The position numbers and the translations under genes are program-made. A DNA stretch of 7,910 bases, from assembly GCA_035286745.1 (NCBI GenBank), contig DATECU010000266.1, positions 1 to 7,910 of the forward strand, written 5' to 3'. This document shows positions 1 to 6,450 of this stretch, one piece after another. Each line of letters starts with the position of its first letter. Positions within the stretch are counted from its first letter, which is position 1. The notes under the pieces are model-generated. The model had not been told where the DNA came from, did not search any database, and saw only the letters and a list, made by a program, of their open reading frames with translations. This stretch comes from DATECU01 sp035286745. GTDB taxonomy: Bacteria; Acidobacteriota; Vicinamibacteria; Fen-336.

Positions 1-1140
1 TACCTGCTGGGCGCCGGCGTCATCGGCATCCTCACCGCCTACGCGTTCGTGTGGATCACCCAGTACTACACCGAGTACAAGTACCGTCCCGTCCGCTCGA
101 TCGCTGAGGCCTCCAAGACCGGTCCTGCCACCAACATCATCGCCGGCCTGGCAGTAGGCTTCGAGTGCACCGGGGTGCCGGTGCTGGTGATCTCCGCTGC
201 CCTGATGGGCGCCTACTGGTGCGGCCAGATGGCCCTGGGCGGGATACCCGGTGCCGGCCTGTACGGAACCGCCATCGCCACCATGGGCATGTTGGCCCCC
301 TGCGCCTACATCCTGGCCATGGACACCTTCGGGCCCATCACGGACAACGCCGGTGGCATCATCGAGATGTCCAAGCAGTCCGAGGAGATCCGCCGCAAGA
401 CCGACCGTCTGGACGCCGTGGGCAACACCACCAAGGCTCTCACCAAGGGCTATGCGATCGGGTCTGCCGCCCTGGCTGCCTTCCTGCTCTTCCGGGCCTA
501 CCTGGACGAGGTCGCCAAGATCACCGGTCAGGCCATCGGCGTCGACCTCACCCGGGTCCCCGTCTTCGTGGGTGGTCTCTTGGGCGCCACCCTGGTCTTC
601 GTCTTCAGCTCGCTGGCCATCAAGGCGGTGGGCAAGGCGGCGCAGGTGATCATCACCGAGGTGCGCCGGCAGTTCAAAGAGCGGCCGGGGATCATGGGCG
701 GGACCGAGAAGCCCGACTACGGGAGCTGCGTCGACATCGTGACCAAGGCCGCCCTGCGCGAGATGGTGGCGCCAGGGCTGCTCGCCGTCTTCACCCCGGT
801 GCTGGTCGGTTACGGCTTCCGCTTTCTGTCGCCCCACGGGCAGATCGGGGCCGAATCGGTGGCGGCCCTGCTCATGGTGGGCACCATCACTGGCATCCTG
901 ATGGCCACCGTGATGAACAACGGTGGCGGGGCCTGGGACAACGCCAAGAAGTACATCGAGTCCGGCGAGTTCAAGGTCGACGGCAAGGTGATGGGCAAGA
1001 AGTCCGAGCCCCACAAAGCGGCGGTGGTCGGGGACACCGTCGGCGATCCCTTCAAGGACACCGCCGGTCCCTCGCTCCACGTGTTGATCAAGCTGCTCTC
1101 GACCATCACCCTGGTGCTGGCGCCGCTGTTCATCAAGTAA
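1..1140 (+). CDS. hppA: Membrane-bound K+-independent proton-translocating pyrophosphatase, C-terminal part (5' end outside window)
   Basis: Integral membrane H+-PPase, which couples hydrolysis of cytoplasmic pyrophosphate to proton export. The reading frame is open from base 1 and ends at TAA 1138-1140, giving 379 residues, about half of the usual ~670-800. Visible family signatures are the MDTFGPITDNAGGI block near 319-363, GNTTKALTKG at 421-450, NNGGGAWDNAKKYIE near 913-960, and a late GDTVGDPFKDTAGPSL block near 1030-1077. The last is followed by a closing membrane helix that ends ...LAPLFIK. In this family the residue after GNTT is Lys in K+-independent enzymes and Ala in K+-dependent ones. 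Here it is Lys (433-435), with Thr three residues later, so this should be a K+-independent, proton-pumping enzyme (inference from known family rule). Several hydrophobic segments alternate with the conserved loops. The start codon and N-terminal pyrophosphate-site motifs lie upstream of the window. Confidence 0.96.
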   Translation, partial: YLLGAGVIGILTAYAFVWITQYYTEYKYRPVRSIAEASKTGPATNIIAGLAVGFECTGVPVLVISAALMGAYWCGQMALGGIPGAGLYGTAIATMGMLAPCAYILAMDTFGPITDNAGGIIEMSKQSEEIRRKTDRLDAVGNTTKALTKGYAIGSAALAAFLLFRAYLDEVAKITGQAIGVDLTRVPVFVGGLLGATLVFVFSSLAIKAVGKAAQVIITEVRRQFKERPGIMGGTEKPDYGSCVDIVTKAALREMVAPGLLAVFTPVLVGYGFRFLSPHGQIGAESVAALLMVGTITGILMATVMNNGGGAWDNAKKYIESGEFKVDGKVMGKKSEPHKAAVVGDTVGDPFKDTAGPSLHVLIKLLSTITLVLAPLFIK

Positions 1141-1145
1141 GGTAG

Positions 1146-1165
1146 CGGCGCGGCCTGCCGCGCCG
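1146..1165. repeat. Perfect GC-rich inverted repeat just after hppA
   Basis: Arms CGGCGCGGC (1146-1154) and GCCGCGCCG (1157-1165) are exact reverse complements separated by two bases; in RNA this would be an ~8-bp stem with a CCTG loop. It begins six bases after the hppA stop. No T-run follows, so on its own it is not a classic terminator. It may protect the mRNA 3' end or act together with the next hairpin. Confidence 0.55.
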
Positions 1166-1181
1166 TCAGGCGTAACGATCG

Positions 1182-1215
1182 GGGGGTGTGGCCGCGGGCC
1201 ACGCCCCCTTTGTTT
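1182..1215 (+). terminator. Rho-independent terminator between convergent hppA and the histidine kinase gene
   Basis: An 11-bp stem pairs 1182-1192 with 1198-1208, with one T-G wobble at 1187/1203 and a five-base loop. It is followed directly by TTTGTTT (1209-1215). This is the right shape and orientation to end transcription of hppA. The convergent kinase gene stops at 1241, so the same hairpin may also stop leftward transcripts, although the T-run is only on the plus-strand side. Confidence 0.8.
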
Positions 1216-1240
1216 GTCTGGCCTGCCAGGTGGCTACTCG

Positions 1241-2698
1241 CTACTGGGTAGGCGCGGCGGCGGCGCGGTGGGGTCCTTGCTGCTTGGGAAGTCGCAGCGA
1301 GAAGCAGGATCCCTGGCCGAGCGTGGACTGGACCGCCAGCGAGCCGCGGTGCTGGGTAGCGATCCGGTGGGCGATGTAGAGGCCGAGCCCGGTACCGGCG
1401 CTGCCTTTGGAGGAGAAGAAAGGTGTGAAGACCTTCTCCCGCGCCTCCTGGTCCATCCCCACCCCATCGTCCGAGACCTCGAACACGACATCTGGAGCCT
1501 CGTCCCGGACGGTGAGGCCAACCGTGTGCCGATCATGCGCGGCCTCGGACCGGCAGGCGTCGAGCGCGTTCTCCAGCAGGTTGGTGAGCAGCGCCTCCAC
1601 GGCGCGGACGTCGGCGTCGAAGCGGATGGCGGCTGGATCGAGATTGGTGACCACTCGGATCTCGCACTCGGCGGCCTTGGGTTCGAACCGACGCAGGACC
1701 TCTTCGGCGACCCGGAGCGGCGAAGCCAGCTTGAACTCCAGCTTGCGGTCCTTGGCGTAGTACAGGATGTCCAGCACCAGGCTGCGCACCCGGTCCACGT
1801 TGCGGCGGACCATCTGCCAGCCTTGGGAGAGCCGTCCCTCATCCTTGCGGTAGATGCCGGTGGAGACCAGGTAGACGCCGCCGTCGAGGCCGGTCAGCAC
1901 GCCCTTGACCTCGTGGGCGATCTGGCCCACCAGCATGCCCAACGCCTCGAGCTGGGACTGGGTACGGCGGAGGTCGGTGATGTTGGTGGACATCTCCATC
2001 ACGTAGACCACGGAGCCGGCTGAATCCCGAAGCGGCGCCGTCACCACCAGGACGTTGGCGGTCGCGCCATCGCGAGTGACCACCGTCTCCTCGCTGGTGT
2101 GACTCGAACCGTCGTCGAAGGTTGCAGCCACCGGACAGCCCAGGCAGGGCTCGCTGCGATGCTTGTAGAGCCGGTAGCAGGTGTCCCCGACCCGACTCCG
2201 TTGATCGAGGAAGTCGTCTCGAAACTTGCGGTTGGCGTGGATCACCCGAAAGTCCCGGTCCTGCACGGAGACATAGCAGGGAACCTCCTCGAAGAGGGTG
2301 TGGCAGGCCTGCTGGTGTTCGGCCAGCTCCCGCTTCAGCTCGTGGACCTGATGGCTCTCCTCGGTGATGACGACGCCAGCCAGCTCGCCATCGGGAGAGC
2401 GGAGGGGAGCTGCGGCCACCAAGACGCGCCAGTCCCCACCGCCACCCTCCCTGAAGACCTCTTCCCCCCGCGTCCGCTCTCCGCTCTCCAGGGCCTGGCG
2501 GACCAGGCAGGGCTCGCAGGGCTCGGCCCGCCCCTTGAAGGCGTGGTAGCAGGGACGACCCTGGACCTCGCCTAGCGCGGCCCGAACCTGCTGGCTGGCC
2601 TCCGCCACCCGGAGGTCGAGATCCAGCACCGCGCCAAACCCACCCAACGCGTCGAGAAGGGCGCCTTGTCCCAGCGCTGCCAAGCGATCCGCCACCAC
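1241..2698 (-). CDS. PAS-PAS sensor histidine kinase with paired Cys motifs
   Basis: A 485-residue kinase with no predicted membrane helix, so probably a cytoplasmic sensor. Two PAS-like domains (about 15-115 and 130-243) precede a HisKA dimerisation/phosphoacceptor region (H262 in IAHEVKG) and a HATPase_c domain. The ATPase shows the N box (LLENALDA, N377), G1 (DDGVGM, 410-415), F box (FTPFFSSK) and G2 (GTGLGL, 435-440). Each PAS domain carries the same triad, C50/C61/C64 and C174/C185/C188, spaced C-X10-C-X2-C within a CY...EPC..C context. This suggests a bound metal, haem or redox-active thiols (inference). The start is GTG at 2698 or the adjacent in-frame GTG at 2695; a GGAGG lies 4 or 7 bases upstream, favouring 2695. 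It follows the HmcF-like gene after 57 bases and is probably in the same operon. It has no receiver of its own, so its partner is likely the fused REC domain upstream or the free receivers across the divergent promoter. Confidence 0.92.
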   Translation of the reverse strand: MVADRLAALGQGALLDALGGFGAVLDLDLRVAEASQQVRAALGEVQGRPCYHAFKGRAEPCEPCLVRQALESGERTRGEEVFREGGGGDWRVLVAAAPLRSPDGELAGVVITEESHQVHELKRELAEHQQACHTLFEEVPCYVSVQDRDFRVIHANRKFRDDFLDQRSRVGDTCYRLYKHRSEPCLGCPVAATFDDGSSHTSEETVVTRDGATANVLVVTAPLRDSAGSVVYVMEMSTNITDLRRTQSQLEALGMLVGQIAHEVKGVLTGLDGGVYLVSTGIYRKDEGRLSQGWQMVRRNVDRVRSLVLDILYYAKDRKLEFKLASPLRVAEEVLRRFEPKAAECEIRVVTNLDPAAIRFDADVRAVEALLTNLLENALDACRSEAAHDRHTVGLTVRDEAPDVVFEVSDDGVGMDQEAREKVFTPFFSSKGSAGTGLGLYIAHRIATQHRGSLAVQSTLGQGSCFSLRLPKQQGPHRAAAAPTQ

Positions 2699-2716
2699 CT
2701 TGCCTCCGCGAACGAT

Positions 2717-2743
2717 CCCGGTCCCGGAGTCAACGGGACCGGG
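2717..2743. repeat. Perfect 10-bp hairpin between the iron-sulfur/REC gene and the kinase gene
   Basis: Arms CCCGGTCCCG (2717-2726) and CGGGACCGGG (2734-2743) are exact reverse complements around a seven-base loop. The hairpin sits in the 57-base gap between the stop of the HmcF-like gene (2756) and the kinase start, both read on the minus strand. No T-run follows on either strand. It could be an attenuator or an mRNA-stabilising element that sets a different level for the kinase than for the redox subunits. Confidence 0.6.
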
Positions 2744-2755
2744 GTGAGTCGCGCC

Positions 2756-4504
2756 TTACGCCGGGGCGCCTGCCGTCTCTGGCACCTCCTCTCGGTGCCG
2801 AACGTGGAGGATCTTCTGGACCGTGAGCAGCAGCAGGTTGGCGTCGATCGGCTTCTGGAGATAGCCATCGGGAGCCGGCACGTTGCGCAGGTACATGAGT
2901 TCCCGGAAGTCGATCGCCCCCGTCACCACGCACACCGGAATCCGGCTGAGCACGGGGTCGGACCGGAGGGCCGCAAACACCTCGGCACCCGAGCGGCCGG
3001 GCATGTTGATGTCCAGGGTGATCAGGTCGGGCTGCCTATCGCGAGCCAGGGTCAAGCCCTGAGCCGCCGTCCGTGCGCCCAGGGTCTCGAAGCCGTGGTC
3101 GCCGAGCAGTGTCGTCAGGTAGGTCACGGTGTCGGCGTCGTCCTCGATGACCAGGATCCGCCGCCCCTTGAGGGCAGGGATCAGGGGCTCCACGACCTTG
3201 GCCGGGTGGAGCACCACCGCGTCGGCCACGTACTCGCAGACGTTGCGCACCGGGATGTTGATCTGGTAGTGCTTGATCAGGTCGGAGAGACCGTCCACGC
3301 AGTTGTGACAGGCGGTGGCCACGCTGGCGGCGCCGGTGGTCTTGATCTGGTTGGCCTTGATGCTGCCCACCTTCAATCTGCGGGGTGCGTATTCGGCCAT
3401 GGACATGGCCCCCCCGCCGCCGGTGCAGCAGTAGCTCTCCTGACGGTTGGGCGTCATTTCCCGGAAGTCGAGGCAAGCCCGCTTGAGCAAGAAGCGCGGC
3501 TCCTCGGTGATCCCCGCCGAACGCGAGAGGTTGCAGGGGTCGTGGTAGGTCACCGGCCGCGGGTTGGCGGTGGGGTCGAGGTGGATGCGGCCGCTGTTGA
3601 CGTACTCGACCATGGTCTCCAGCAGGCTCTCCATGGGAAACGGCAGGTCCTCGGCGGCCCAGTTGGGTGCCTCCCACTTGGTGGCCCGGAAGCCGTGGCC
3701 GCACTCCGAGATCACCACCTTCTTCACCGCCAGCTTGCGGGCCTGGTTGTAGGCCAGCTTGCCCATGTGGGCCCCCAGCTTGTCGTCGCCCGAGAAGAGG
3801 CCGAAGTTGGTGTTGTCCCAGCCCACCGAGGGCATGGTCCAGTCCTCGCCGGCGGCGTAGAAGATCTTGGCGGCGGCCAGGAGCGAGAGCGGCGCGTACT
3901 TGACCTCGCGGGGATTCACCAGGAACAAGACGTTGGCGCCCGGCTTGTCGATGGGGATGGCGGCCTGGGGGTCGCCCACCTCGCTGCGCAGCTCGTCTTG
4001 CAGCCAGTCGATGGTTTCCAGGTAGTCCTCCTGGCTGACGCCCATCTGGTTGCCGATCTCCCACTGATCCTTGGACACGGTGAGGACGCCTTCCGGCGCC
4101 AGCCCCTCGGCGGTGAGCAGGCCCCGCGCCAGACGCATGATGAGCGCGGTGTCCCCGCCAAAGGGACAGGCCACCGTGCAGCGGCGGCACATGGAGCAGG
4201 AGCCGTAGACCACGTCCTTGAGATCCGCCAGGTCGTCGTCGGTCTGCAGGGTCTTGGCCCCCACCCAGCCCGGCGCCACCCGGCCCAGCCAGTCCACGTG
4301 GTACTTGAACAGCTTGCGCACTTTGCCCGCCTTGTAGGCCGGGGTCATCTTGGGATCGCCGGTCGCCACGTAGTAGTGGCAGGACTCGTTGCACATACCG
4401 CAGTTGACGCAGGTGGCCAGGGAGAGCACCGCCTGACGAGTGAGCTTCTTCTTGAACGCCTCGACCACCGCCTGCGCCTTGGGACTGATCTCCGTGCTCA
4501 ACAT
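2756..4504 (-). CDS. HmcF/TmcB/DsrK-like iron-sulfur electron-transfer protein fused to a response-regulator receiver domain
   Basis: A 582-residue protein. The N-terminal ferredoxin-like part has two [4Fe-4S] motifs: C32/C35/C38/C42 (CVNCGMCNESC) and C103/C106/C109/C113. Two CCG-type segments of the heterodisulfide-reductase class follow. The first is reduced to ECGHG (C268). The second is complete, with C324 (DPCNL), C359-C360 (CCTGGGG) and C399/C402, the usual ligand set for a non-cubane [4Fe-4S] cluster. Residues ~447-568 are a receiver domain with acidic E454/D455/D456, phosphoacceptor D498 (LDINMPG), T528 and K551. The Hdr-like part alone (~445 residues) matches the size of HmcF, so the receiver was added at its natural end. 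It probably takes electrons from, or gives them to, the membrane subunit encoded just upstream, on the cytoplasmic face. ATG 4504 is chosen because GGAGG precedes it by 9 bases and homology begins there; the open frame further upstream only shadows the membrane gene. The gap to that gene is 14 bases. Confidence 0.92.
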   Translation of the reverse strand: MLSTEISPKAQAVVEAFKKKLTRQAVLSLATCVNCGMCNESCHYYVATGDPKMTPAYKAGKVRKLFKYHVDWLGRVAPGWVGAKTLQTDDDLADLKDVVYGSCSMCRRCTVACPFGGDTALIMRLARGLLTAEGLAPEGVLTVSKDQWEIGNQMGVSQEDYLETIDWLQDELRSEVGDPQAAIPIDKPGANVLFLVNPREVKYAPLSLLAAAKIFYAAGEDWTMPSVGWDNTNFGLFSGDDKLGAHMGKLAYNQARKLAVKKVVISECGHGFRATKWEAPNWAAEDLPFPMESLLETMVEYVNSGRIHLDPTANPRPVTYHDPCNLSRSAGITEEPRFLLKRACLDFREMTPNRQESYCCTGGGGAMSMAEYAPRRLKVGSIKANQIKTTGAASVATACHNCVDGLSDLIKHYQINIPVRNVCEYVADAVVLHPAKVVEPLIPALKGRRILVIEDDADTVTYLTTLLGDHGFETLGARTAAQGLTLARDRQPDLITLDINMPGRSGAEVFAALRSDPVLSRIPVCVVTGAIDFRELMYLRNVPAPDGYLQKPIDANLLLLTVQKILHVRHREEVPETAGAPA

Positions 4505-4518
4505 GTCTCTTCTCCTCC

Positions 4519-5190
4519 CTATGCGTGGCGGGGCACGGCCTTGGGCGGATAGACGCCGCGGTGCCCGAAGTGCTTGCCCATGTAGTAGCGAATGAACGGC
4601 CAGTAGATGTAGTGCGAGATCTTCGAGAAGGGGACGTAGACCAGGAAGAAGGCGGTGAGACCGAAGAAGGCCAAGAGCGCCGGCTCGCTCCGCTGGGGAG
4701 CGGCCAGGACCCCGGCTCCCAGCCAGGCCGCCAGCATGGCCAGCGAGAAGTAGTCGTCGGGCGCCGAGATGGCTCGCATGGCCGGATTCACCATCCGCCG
4801 CAGCAGCCGAGAGACGGCGATCAGGGCTCCCAGGGCGAAGACGACTTGCAGGGTCAAGACCACGCCGGGCGAGCCCACGGCCCCTGGCCAGTAGGGCATG
4901 ATCAGGGTGAGGGCGATGGCCACCGCCACCCCGATGTGGAACACCGCGAACTCCACATAGCGGAAGGGGTGCTCGCGGGTGCCGATCAGCTCCCAGGGCA
5001 GGGCCAGTGTACCATACGCATAGCGAATGCCACGACCGTGGTCGCCGCGCGCGGGCGTGCGCTCGCGGCCGGCCTTGAAGCTCAGGATCCAGCGGATCTT
5101 GGTGGCGTAGACCAGGGCCATGAAGAGCAAGGCGGCGATCTGCAGCTCGTCCATGACGAAGCGCGTCAGGTGAGACACCTCTAGGGGCAT
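4519..5190 (-). CDS. HmcE/TmcC-like membrane subunit (NarI/DsrM-type, possible b-haem)
   Basis: A 223-residue integral membrane protein with about five helices, at residues ~15-35, 78-100, 109-128, 148-165 and 171-196. Size, helix count and its position directly before an HmcF-like gene match HmcE/TmcC, the quinone-side membrane anchors of Hmc/Tmc complexes, which are related to DsrM and NarI. Candidate haem-b ligands are H85 in helix 2 (VFHIGVAV) and H193 at the end of helix 5 (SKISHYIYW); this is inferred from the family. The C-terminal tail is basic and likely cytoplasmic. The start is ATG 5190, preceded by GGAGG with five bases between. It overlaps the end of the Rrf2 gene by ten bases, suggesting translational coupling. 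The protein is expected to pass electrons between the membrane quinone pool and the iron-sulfur protein encoded next. The precise subfamily (Hmc versus Tmc) cannot be settled by eye. Confidence 0.85.
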   Translation of the reverse strand: MPLEVSHLTRFVMDELQIAALLFMALVYATKIRWILSFKAGRERTPARGDHGRGIRYAYGTLALPWELIGTREHPFRYVEFAVFHIGVAVAIALTLIMPYWPGAVGSPGVVLTLQVVFALGALIAVSRLLRRMVNPAMRAISAPDDYFSLAMLAAWLGAGVLAAPQRSEPALLAFFGLTAFFLVYVPFSKISHYIYWPFIRYYMGKHFGHRGVYPPKAVPRHA

Positions 5191-5675
5191 GCATTCCTCC
5201 GGTTTGGATTTGGTGCGGCCGCCGGTCGGGGCAGCTCGTGTTCGAGGGCCCTGCGCGTCGCCTCCGTCCAGGCAGGGTCCAGAAGGTCCGCCAGCGTGTG
5301 GCGGTGCAGGGCGGCGGAGAGATCGGCATTCACCAGGCCCCAGAGCAGGCGGCCCTCGCAGTCGCCGGACTTGCTGCACAGCTCGGGGTTGCCCAGACAG
5401 TCGACGATGGAGAGTGGACCGAGGGTTGCGCTCACGATCTCGTCGACCCGAATCTCGGCGGCTGGGCGCCCCAGTCGATAGCCGCCGCGCCGGCCTGCCA
5501 CGCCCTGAAGCAGTCCCCGATTGCGGAGCGAAGAAGCCAGGTGCTCGAGGTAGCCGCGGGACACCGCGGTGTGGGTGGCCACAACGCCCAGACTGACCGG
5601 CCGGCCGGCGGCCCCGTGACGGGCGACGTCGACCATCATGCGCAGGGCATATCTTGCGCGGGTGGCGAGGTGCAT
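5181..5675 (-). CDS. Rrf2-family transcriptional regulator with a three-cysteine Fe-S motif
   Basis: A 164-residue protein with the Rrf2 winged-helix fold. The N-terminus MHLATRARYALRMMVDVA is typical, the helix-turn-helix spans about residues 28-52 (VSRGYLEHLASSLRNRGL), and the wing contains GRRGGYRL. C93, C100 and C106 (C-X6-C-X5-C) then lie in the loop where IscR/NsrR/RsrR-type members bind an iron-sulfur cluster, so a redox-, NO- or Fe-S-sensing regulator is likely (inference). The start ATG 5675 gives the canonical family N-terminus; no strong Shine-Dalgarno precedes it, only GGAG about 25 bases away. The gene is first in the leftward operon and its last ten bases overlap the membrane-subunit gene. 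A 14-bp palindrome sits just upstream of the start codon and could be an autoregulatory operator. The founding Rrf2 protein is encoded in the D. vulgaris hmc operon, which fits this neighbourhood. Confidence 0.92.
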   Translation of the reverse strand: MHLATRARYALRMMVDVARHGAAGRPVSLGVVATHTAVSRGYLEHLASSLRNRGLLQGVAGRRGGYRLGRPAAEIRVDEIVSATLGPLSIVDCLGNPELCSKSGDCEGRLLWGLVNADLSAALHRHTLADLLDPAWTEATRRALEHELPRPAAAPNPNRRNACP

Positions 5676-5684
5676 CTTCGATGA

Positions 5685-5698
5685 GGCCTTCGAAGGCC
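5685..5698. promoter_or_regulatory. 14-bp perfect palindrome upstream of rrf2-like gene (candidate operator)
   Basis: GGCCTTCGAAGGCC is its own reverse complement and ends ten bases from the ATG of the Rrf2-family gene. The position suits repression or autoregulation by a dimeric regulator, possibly the Rrf2 protein itself. It could instead form a 5'-UTR hairpin affecting translation. A 14-bp exact palindrome is uncommon by chance, but no known Rrf2 box is recognised in it. Confidence 0.45.
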
Positions 5699-5799
5699 AG
5701 ATCTCCTACCTGCGTCGTATGCATTATTGGTGCCCTGGGTCGAGGCCGCCCCCGGGGCCGCCGGCTGGCGATCCCGCAGCGCGTTAGAGACCGCGGCAG

Positions 5800-5821
5800 G
5801 GGAATTGCGTACGCCATTCCC
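5800..5821. promoter_or_regulatory. 22-bp imperfect palindrome (candidate operator)
   Basis: The site has outer arms GGGAAT and ATTCCC around the perfect core GCGTACGC; only the single T/C pair between arm and core breaks the symmetry. It lies 57 bases before the first response-regulator gene and about 125 bases from the rrf2-like start, a suitable place for a dimeric repressor or activator serving one or both divergent promoters. The bound protein is unknown; the Rrf2-family protein is an obvious candidate. Confidence 0.45.
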
Positions 5822-5877
5822 GAGGCGTCGGCTGCGGTCGCGCTTCGCTCGGCACAGGAGATCGTCCTGGAGGAGAC

Positions 5878-6276
5878 ATGGCACAGCCGCACGCTCTGGT
5901 CATCGACGACGAGCCCGATACCACCACCTACCTCGCAGCCTTGCTCGGGGATCACGGCTGGCGAGTCAGCACCGCCAACTCGGCGAACGACGGCCTCGCC
6001 CTGGCCCAGAAGGACGCGCCCGACATCGTGTTGCTGGACGTGATGATGCCGGAACGCGGCGGGCTGAGCACGCTGATCGCCCTGCGCAAAGACCCCAAGA
6101 CCAGCCAGGTGCCGGTGGTGCTCGTCACCGGAATCCAGGAGCAACTCACCCATGACTTCGGCAACTTCCTCGACCGGTTCAAGCACTACCACCCCGACGC
6201 CTATCTCGACAAGCCGATCGATCCCGAGCAGTTGCTGCGCACCCTCGAGGAACTGCGCAGCAAGCCCCCAGGCTAG
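5878..6276 (+). CDS. Single-domain response regulator (receiver only)
   Basis: 132 residues, entirely a CheY-like receiver with no output domain. The acidic pocket is D10/D11 (VIDDEPD), the phosphoacceptor D54 (LLDVMMPE), the switch Thr T84 (VLVTG) and the conserved Lys K112 (YLDKPID). Between T84 and K112 there is a longer than usual loop. The receiver fused to the HmcF-like protein is similarly extended and shares the TYL..LLGDHG stretch with it, so the two are probably paralogues. ATG 5878 has a strong GGAGG at 5869-5873. It is the first gene rightward from the divergent control region. It probably acts by protein-protein contact or as a phosphate sink for the histidine kinase of the leftward operon (inference), comparable in size and type to Rrf1 or DrrA-like regulators near hmc/tmc clusters. 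Confidence 0.93.
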   Translation: MAQPHALVIDDEPDTTTYLAALLGDHGWRVSTANSANDGLALAQKDAPDIVLLDVMMPERGGLSTLIALRKDPKTSQVPVVLVTGIQEQLTHDFGNFLDRFKHYHPDAYLDKPIDPEQLLRTLEELRSKPPG

Positions 6277-6318
6277 CCGCGGACATCTCGCGGTCGCGGC
6301 GGCGTCGGATCTCGCCGC
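6277..6318. repeat. Two short GC-rich inverted repeats after the first response-regulator gene
   Basis: CCGCG (6277-6281) pairs with CGCGG (6289-6293), and GCGGCG (6299-6304) with CGCCGC (6313-6318). They start at the base after the stop codon. No T-run follows, so these are weak terminator or mRNA-processing candidates. The rest of the 174-base gap before the next gene (to 6450) shows no convincing gene or promoter. Confidence 0.3.
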
Positions 6319-6450
6319 GTCGTTACCAGCCGGTGCCGTCGCGTTTCTCGGCCGTTACATCCAAAGCGGCACTGGCAGGCCCTGCAATCGACCTCGGCTT
6401 CCAGGCGGCCAGAGCGGCCAGGATCGGGAATTGCAAGATGCCCGTTGGTC

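Larger units (their letters stand above)
5676..5877. other. Divergent intergenic control region between the rrf2-like operon and the response-regulator operon
   Basis: About 200 bases lie between the two divergent start codons, the only place in the window where promoters for both transcription units must be. It holds two palindromes (annotated separately) and one small AT-rich island around 5719-5728 containing AATAAT on the minus strand, a possible -10 for the leftward operon without a convincing -35. A clear sigma-70 or sigma-54 promoter could not be assigned for the rightward genes. Confidence 0.6.

Noticed and set aside
165..1145. Second plus-strand open frame within hppA
   Set aside because: His/Arg/Gly-rich shadow. 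The frame starting at base 1 carries the conserved pyrophosphatase motifs.
1214..2023. Plus-strand open frame opposite the kinase gene
   Set aside because: Antisense shadow; the minus-strand frame has complete H, N, G1, F and G2 boxes.
2666..4552. Long plus-strand open frame (628 codons) opposite the iron-sulfur/REC gene
   Set aside because: Composition is His/Gly/Val/Ala-rich with no recognisable domain. It is the antisense shadow of a high-GC gene whose own frame carries clear Fe-S, CCG and REC motifs.
4505..5329. In-frame upstream extension of the iron-sulfur protein
   Set aside because: The frame stays open but overlaps the membrane-subunit gene in another frame and is rich in Arg/Pro/Ala. 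ATG 4504 has a good ribosome site and starts the conserved sequence.
5717..5730. ATGCAT with neighbouring AT-rich bases, reminiscent of an NsrR half-site
   Set aside because: Only one half-site without the expected inverted partner; not enough to name an operator.
5766..5780. GG-N10-GC spacing resembling a sigma-54 promoter
   Set aside because: The upstream half (TGGCGA) is fair, but the -12 half reads CAGC instead of TTGC; common by chance in GC-rich DNA.
5191..6192. In-frame upstream extension of the membrane subunit
   Set aside because: It would run through the Rrf2 gene, the control region and the first response regulator in the wrong frame. It has no domain, and ATG 5190 has GGAGG upstream.
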